A DNA stretch of 9,501 nucleotides from an uncultured Desulfurellaceae bacterium (GTDB lineage Bacteria > Campylobacterota_A > Desulfurellia > Desulfurellales > Hippeaceae), in contig CAJXLZ010000025.1 of the NCBI GenBank assembly GCA_913056505.1, positions 1 to 9,501 on the forward strand. The letters run 5' to 3'. The stretch's first letter is position 1; every line of letters starts with the position of its first letter. This document shows positions 5,669-9,501 of this stretch, one piece after another. The translations under genes and the position numbers were made by a program. Under the pieces are notes generated by a model that was not told the origin of the DNA, ran no database searches, and saw only the letters and a program-made list of their open reading frames with translations.

Positions 5669-7929
5669 AAAATAAAATTATGCTAAATATGTTGATTTTT
5701 ATGTTCATATTTTTTTTTACCGGTTATGTTCGTGCATCAGATATAAGAATTTCATCTGTAAATGTAGCTGGTGTTTTAAGAACAGATAAGCCCACAGTAA
5801 TGAGCGTGGTTAAAACCAAACCGGGGAGCGAGTTTGATATAAATTTGATAGATCAGGACATAATTAATATCTATAAACTGGGATTTTATAAGAGTGTGAG
5901 TGCGTCTATTGATGAAAAAGATGGGAAATATCAGCTGATTTTTACGGTTAAGGAAAAACCTTCCGTTAGATTTGTAACATTTAAAGGAAATAATGAGGTA
6001 AAAGATAAAGATTTAGCAAAGGTGTGCGATGTAAAGTCGTATCGTATCCTAACAAAGAGTATGTTAGATAAAAGTGTATTTTCTATGATGGGTTTGTATG
6101 CCTCGAAGGGACTCTATCTTACGCGTATAGATTATAAGATTAAACCTGTTGAGAATAATAGAGTGGACGTGGTATTTGAAATAAAAGAGAGCAAAAAAAC
6201 ATATATAAAAAATATTAGAATATTGGGTAATAAGCATATAGATACAGATGATATATTGGGCGTTATGAAAAATCACAGAAAGAATGCACCCTATATTTTT
6301 ACATTTTTGCCCTGGTTTTATTCGGGCAAGCTCAATGTCAATGAGCTTTCTTCAGATATGGAAGCAATAAGGGATTTATATAGATCCAAGGGCTATATTA
6401 ATGTGAGAGTTTCCCAGCCTATTGTTACTGTTGAACCCGACACCGGCTATACATATATTGATATTTCTATCAAAGAGGGCAAACGGTATATATTGAAAAA
6501 GATTGCCTTCAAGCATATCAAGCCTTTAACGCTGAAAGAAATTAAAGAAAAGATCAATACAGATATAAATAAACCGTTTAACTTTGTACAGTTAAGGAAA
6601 GATATAAATGATTTGACACAGATGTATGCAGATAGGGGTTATGCTTTTGCGGATATTAACCCGATAATACATCTTAATAAAAAGAATTTAACTGCTGATG
6701 TAACATTGGATGTAGATAAGGGTCAGAAAATATTTATAAACAGAATAGAAATTGTCGGTAATACAAAAACCCATGATAATGTCATAAGAAGAGAATTGCT
6801 TTTAAAAGAAGGGGATCTCTATTCCCTTAAAAAAATAACAAGATCAAGACAAAGAGTAAACAATCTGGATTTTTTTGATAATGTAAAGATATCGACTGCA
6901 AAAGTTAAAGGTAAAGATGAAGTAAATATGAAGGTTAAAGTTAAGGAAAAGCCCACCGGCATGCTCAGTGTTGGTGTTGGATATAGCTCTTATGACAAGA
7001 TAGGTTTTACGGGAAGTGTTGCCGAGCGCAATCTATTCGGTACAGGAATACAGGGCAAATTTTCAGGCAATATCACATCTAAAAGTGCGTTGTATAACCT
7101 GAATCTTGTTGATCCCTGGGTTTATAATAGGCCTATTTCTGTTGGTGTTGACCTGTATCATCAAAAATATGATTCTTATGACTATGATGAGAGTTCTACG
7201 GGTGGTAGCCTGACTGTTGCAAAGCGGTTTTTGGACGGCGATCTCTCCGTTGGATCCACATATTCATTATCGTTTTACAATATAGATGTTACTACTGATA
7301 CGCCTGGGTACTACTTAGAAGAACAGAGCGGGAATCATTCAGAAAGTGCTATTACGCCTTTTATAAAATATAATACATTGGATAACAATATTTTCCCGAC
7401 GAGCGGGGTTACTGCATCGCTTTCTTCAAGATATACCGGTTTGGGCGGCACAGAACACTACATAAAGACTATTGTTGATGCAGGCTATTTTCATAAGCTG
7501 TTTTGGGATTTTATAGGGCATATTAAAGGAGAAATAGGTAGCGCTAACGGTTTAGGAGGCCATAAAGTTCCTGTAAATAGAAGATTTTTCTTGGGTGGAA
7601 TAGACAATTTAAGGGGATTTAGTGTGGATAAAGCATCGCCGCGCGATAGTGACGGAAACTACATTGGAGGCACAAGGGAATTTTATACGAGCAGCGAACT
7701 TATATTTCCGTTAATTAAAGATCTGAGGTTATATGGCGTCACATTTGTTGATGTGGGCAATAACGAGATTGGTAGTTATGATCTGGGTAATTTGAAAAAG
7801 GATGCAGGTTTTGAAATAAGATGGATTTCTCCTATAGGACCGATTAGGATATCTATAGCGAAAAATTTAAGTCCAAAAGATGGGGAAAAATCGACAGTGT
7901 TCCAATTTTCGATGGGAGCTTTATTTTAG
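5665..7929 (+). CDS. bamA: Outer membrane protein assembly factor BamA
   Basis: BamA is the central Omp85-family barrel that folds and inserts outer-membrane proteins together with BamD. The 754 residues (E. coli 810) begin with a signal peptide likely cleaved after V-R-A at residue 24. Five POTRA domains follow at about 27-98, 99-177, 178-272, 273-353 and 354-430. The third is enlarged by a segment around 205-225 (N-A-P-Y-I-F-T-F-L-P-W-F-Y-S-G), as I recall from non-gammaproteobacterial homologues. The barrel spans about 431-754. It includes the conserved G-G-I-D-N-L-R-G-F with the R-G-F motif of loop 6 at 650-652, and ends in an aromatic C-terminal strand, V-F-Q-F-S-M-G-A-L-F. The ATG overlaps the lolD stop as ATGA. 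A nine-T run at 5710-5718 lies in the signal peptide codons. Co-location with bamD, ompH and lpxD supports BamA rather than TamA. Confidence 0.96.
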   Translation: MKNKIMLNMLIFMFIFFFTGYVRASDIRISSVNVAGVLRTDKPTVMSVVKTKPGSEFDINLIDQDIINIYKLGFYKSVSASIDEKDGKYQLIFTVKEKPSVRFVTFKGNNEVKDKDLAKVCDVKSYRILTKSMLDKSVFSMMGLYASKGLYLTRIDYKIKPVENNRVDVVFEIKESKKTYIKNIRILGNKHIDTDDILGVMKNHRKNAPYIFTFLPWFYSGKLNVNELSSDMEAIRDLYRSKGYINVRVSQPIVTVEPDTGYTYIDISIKEGKRYILKKIAFKHIKPLTLKEIKEKINTDINKPFNFVQLRKDINDLTQMYADRGYAFADINPIIHLNKKNLTADVTLDVDKGQKIFINRIEIVGNTKTHDNVIRRELLLKEGDLYSLKKITRSRQRVNNLDFFDNVKISTAKVKGKDEVNMKVKVKEKPTGMLSVGVGYSSYDKIGFTGSVAERNLFGTGIQGKFSGNITSKSALYNLNLVDPWVYNRPISVGVDLYHQKYDSYDYDESSTGGSLTVAKRFLDGDLSVGSTYSLSFYNIDVTTDTPGYYLEEQSGNHSESAITPFIKYNTLDNNIFPTSGVTASLSSRYTGLGGTEHYIKTIVDAGYFHKLFWDFIGHIKGEIGSANGLGGHKVPVNRRFFLGGIDNLRGFSVDKASPRDSDGNYIGGTREFYTSSELIFPLIKDLRLYGVTFVDVGNNEIGSYDLGNLKKDAGFEIRWISPIGPIRISIAKNLSPKDGEKSTVFQFSMGALF

Positions 7930-7934
7930 GAGGG
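7928..7934 (+). promoter_or_regulatory. Strong Shine-Dalgarno site for ompH
   Basis: AGGAGGG overlaps the last two bases of the bamA stop codon and lies 4 nt before the ATG at 7939. It marks an independent, strong translation start for the chaperone gene after a run of coupled genes. Confidence 0.75.
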
Positions 7935-7938
7935 TTTT

Positions 7939-8457
7939 ATGAAAAGGTCTATTTTAATATTTGCAGGATTATTAATTGTTTCACTATTTTCACTGAATGT
8001 TTATGCTTCAAATATTGCTTTTGTAAATTTGGGCAAGGCTATTCAGACTTGTAAAGCCGGTTTAGATGCTAAGTCTTATATACAGCGTATGGCAAACGTG
8101 AAGAAAGCTGTTATAGATAAAAAGGCAAATGCCGCTAAAGAGATATACAAACAAATAAAATCCGGAAAGCTGAATGCTAAAGACAAAAAGAGCAAAGAGG
8201 AGCTATATCAAATAAAACTGAAAGATCTAGAAAGGTATAGAAGTGACGCTGTGGCAGAGATTCAGACAAAAGAGAAGGATTTAACCAGTAATATTATAGA
8301 GGGCTTGGTGCAGACTGTGAAGATTATAGCAAAAAAGAGGAATCTTGATGCTGTTTTTGAAACTAACCAAGGCGTTATATATTGGAACAATGCAAAAGAC
8401 ATAACAAAGGATGTAGTAGCTGCATATGATAAGGAGTATGCAAAATCCAAGAAATAA
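7939..8457 (+). CDS. OmpH/Skp-family periplasmic chaperone
   Basis: This is a 172-residue secreted protein of the OmpH/Skp family, which forms trimers that hold unfolded outer-membrane proteins on their way to the Bam complex. A signal peptide covers residues 1-23, with cleavage expected after V-Y-A. The mature start S-N-I-A-F-V-N-L-G-K-A-I matches the first beta strand of the family. Residues about 45-135 are charged, Lys-rich helix compatible with the Skp coiled-coil tentacles. The end, L-D-A-V-F-E-T-N-Q-G-V-I-Y-W followed by A-K-D-I-T-K-D-V-V, is the usual C-terminal strand and helix of the family. It lies between bamA and lpxD, the classic location of skp. The length is close to E. coli Skp (161 with signal peptide). 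The family call is firm; true functional equivalence to Skp is inferred. Confidence 0.9.
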   Translation: MKRSILIFAGLLIVSLFSLNVYASNIAFVNLGKAIQTCKAGLDAKSYIQRMANVKKAVIDKKANAAKEIYKQIKSGKLNAKDKKSKEELYQIKLKDLERYRSDAVAEIQTKEKDLTSNIIEGLVQTVKIIAKKRNLDAVFETNQGVIYWNNAKDITKDVVAAYDKEYAKSKK

Positions 8458-8461
8458 GGAG
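8456..8461 (+). promoter_or_regulatory. Shine-Dalgarno site fixing the lpxD GTG start
   Basis: AAGGAG overlaps the ompH stop codon and lies 5 nt before the GTG at 8467. It supports this GTG; the nearby GTG at 8465 is out of frame and runs straight into TGA. Confidence 0.7.
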
Positions 8462-8466
8462 TTTGT

Positions 8467-9495
8467 GTGAGGGCAGGTGAATTAGCAGAAGCAGTCGGGG
8501 CAGAGGTATTCGGCAATCCAAACATTGAAATACGCGGTATATCTTCAATAGAGAAAGCGCAAAATGACGAGATCACATTTATATCCAATAAAAAATATGT
8601 AAAGTTTTTGGATTCTACGAAGGCTTGCTGTATTATAGTTGATAAAAATATAGATATTGCACAATATAGAGATAAAACCTTTCTTGTATGCGATGATGCG
8701 TATATATGTTTTGCTAAGATAATGAGAATATTGTATAACAAGAATCCTAAGGGTTCATATATTAGTTCAAAAGCATCCATTTCAAAGACGGCATCCATTT
8801 CAGAAACCGCCTATATCTCTGATTATGTGTTTATTGAAAATGGCGCCAAAATAGGTTCTAACACTGTTTTGATGCCATTTGTATATATCGGAGAGAATGT
8901 GATTATAGGGGATAATTGCCTGATCTATCCAAATGTTACAATAAGGGAAAACGCAGAATTGGGTAGTAATGTTATTATACACCCAGGTAGCGTTATAGGC
9001 AGTGATGGCTTCGGATATGCTAAAGATAAGAATGGTAAGTATTTAAAGATACCCCAAGTTGGCAATGTAATAATAGAGGACGATGTTGAAATAGGGGCTA
9101 ATGTTACTATTGATAGGGCAGTTTTAGATCACACCATTATTGGCAAAGGAACAAAAATAGATAATTTGGTTCAAATAGCTCATAATGTTCATATTGGCGA
9201 GAACACAGTTGTGGTAGCACAAACAGGCATATCGGGTTCAACTACAATAGGCAAAAATGTGGTGCTTGCAGGGCAGACGGGCATCGCCGGACATATAAAT
9301 ATTACAGATGGTGTTATTATAACGGCAAAATCGGGTGTCGGCGGAAATATAAATAAGCCCGGTATTTATAGTGGGATACCTGTATTTGATCATACACAAT
9401 GGTTAAGATCCAGCGTAGTAAAACCCAGATTAAGCGATATGTATAAAAAGATTATGAAACTTGAAAAAGAGATAGAGGAGCTTAAGAAGTGTTAG
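8467..9495 (+). CDS. lpxD: UDP-3-O-acylglucosamine N-acyltransferase LpxD
   Basis: LpxD carries out the third step of lipid A synthesis in the cytoplasm, moving a 3-hydroxyacyl chain from acyl carrier protein to the 2-amino group of UDP-3-O-acyl-glucosamine. The 342 residues match the E. coli length (341). The N-terminal uridine-binding domain covers about 1-95. Hexapeptide repeats of a left-handed beta helix run from about 96 to 310, and a charged helix ends the protein (about 322-342). The catalytic His239 is in V-Q-I-A-H-N-V-H-I-G, the same number as in E. coli, and G-S-D-G-F-G-Y-A (178-185) is also conserved. The GTG start follows a good ribosome binding site. The 3' end overlaps the next gene, probably fabZ, by 7 nt, giving the widespread order bamA-ompH-lpxD-fabZ. 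Confidence 0.96.
   Translation: MRAGELAEAVGAEVFGNPNIEIRGISSIEKAQNDEITFISNKKYVKFLDSTKACCIIVDKNIDIAQYRDKTFLVCDDAYICFAKIMRILYNKNPKGSYISSKASISKTASISETAYISDYVFIENGAKIGSNTVLMPFVYIGENVIIGDNCLIYPNVTIRENAELGSNVIIHPGSVIGSDGFGYAKDKNGKYLKIPQVGNVIIEDDVEIGANVTIDRAVLDHTIIGKGTKIDNLVQIAHNVHIGENTVVVAQTGISGSTTIGKNVVLAGQTGIAGHINITDGVIITAKSGVGGNINKPGIYSGIPVFDHTQWLRSSVVKPRLSDMYKKIMKLEKEIEELKKC
9474..9480 (+). promoter_or_regulatory. Shine-Dalgarno site for the next gene (probable fabZ)
   Basis: AGAGGAG inside the lpxD 3' end lies 8 nt before the GTG at 9489. It supports that GTG as a start codon overlapping lpxD. Confidence 0.6.
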
Positions 9496-9501
9496 ATATA
9501 G
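9489..9501 (+). CDS. fabZ: Start of probable 3-hydroxyacyl-ACP dehydratase FabZ (partial)
   Basis: Only four complete codons are visible before the window ends: GTG-TTA-GAT-ATA, read as M-L-D-I. FabZ proteins very commonly begin with M-L-D-I or close variants, and fabZ directly follows lpxD in many Gram-negative bacteria. A strong ribosome binding site is in place. FabZ removes water from 3-hydroxyacyl-ACP in fatty acid synthesis, competing with LpxA and LpxD for the same substrate. The call rests on context, the start signal and four residues. Confidence 0.55.

Noticed and set aside
7930..7938. Possible terminator or promoter between bamA and ompH.
   Set aside because: The gap is only 9 nt and is taken up by the ribosome binding site and its spacer; no hairpin can be placed there.
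8262..8798. Long antisense open frame of 178 codons across the ompH-lpxD junction.
   Set aside because: It is antisense to two well-supported genes, contains no recognisable domain and is best explained as a shadow of their codon use.
1..9501. CRISPR arrays, insertion sequences, tRNA or rRNA genes, prophage or toxin-antitoxin modules.
   Set aside because: The window is almost fully occupied by co-directional housekeeping genes. I saw no repeat arrays, transposase motifs, RNA genes or change of composition suggesting transfer.

Overview
This is a tightly packed, single-strand (+) gene cluster for building the Gram-negative outer membrane. It comes from an AT-rich bacterium with heavy ATA, AGA and AAA codon use. 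Lipoprotein sorting (Lol), Bam assembly, an OmpH/Skp chaperone and lipid A genes show a diderm, LPS-making organism. The low GC, the single LolC/E-type permease gene and the enlarged third POTRA domain of BamA fit a lineage outside Gammaproteobacteria, such as Desulfurella/Hippea-like, deltaproteobacterial-type or Deferribacteres-like bacteria. That placement is inference and is not settled by the sequence.

Layout: the window opens inside the 3' end of a DciA-type (DUF721) gene (to 157). It is followed by a 42-codon acidic small ORF with a very strong ribosome binding site (157-285). Next come the BamD lipoprotein (282-1073), a small heat-shock protein of the Hsp20 family (1075-1434) and the ATP-dependent Lon protease (1438-3816). 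Then come a LolC/E-type permease (3813-5006), the LolD ATPase (5003-5668), BamA (5665-7929), an OmpH/Skp periplasmic chaperone (7939-8457) and LpxD (8467-9495). The first codons of the next gene, very probably fabZ, lie at 9489-9501.

All junctions are short: overlaps of 1, 4 or 7 nt, or gaps of 1, 3 or 9 nt. There is no room between genes for an intrinsic terminator, and no stretch over 300 bases lacks a gene. The window therefore reads as one transcription unit, or part of one, whose promoter and terminator lie outside.

How the genes work together: LolC/E-LolD extracts lipoproteins from the inner membrane. BamD is such a lipoprotein and has Ser at +2, consistent with outer-membrane sorting. 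BamD and BamA are core parts of the machine that folds outer-membrane proteins. OmpH/Skp escorts unfolded outer-membrane proteins to that machine. LpxD and FabZ both use 3-hydroxyacyl-ACP, for lipid A and for phospholipid fatty acids respectively. The cytoplasmic proteostasis pair Hsp20 and Lon sits in the middle of this envelope operon, which is the most notable contextual feature.

No exotic or clearly undescribed system is visible. The points most worth a second look are the unrecognised 42-aa protein, the uncertain start codon of bamD, and the hsp20-lon insertion in the envelope cluster.
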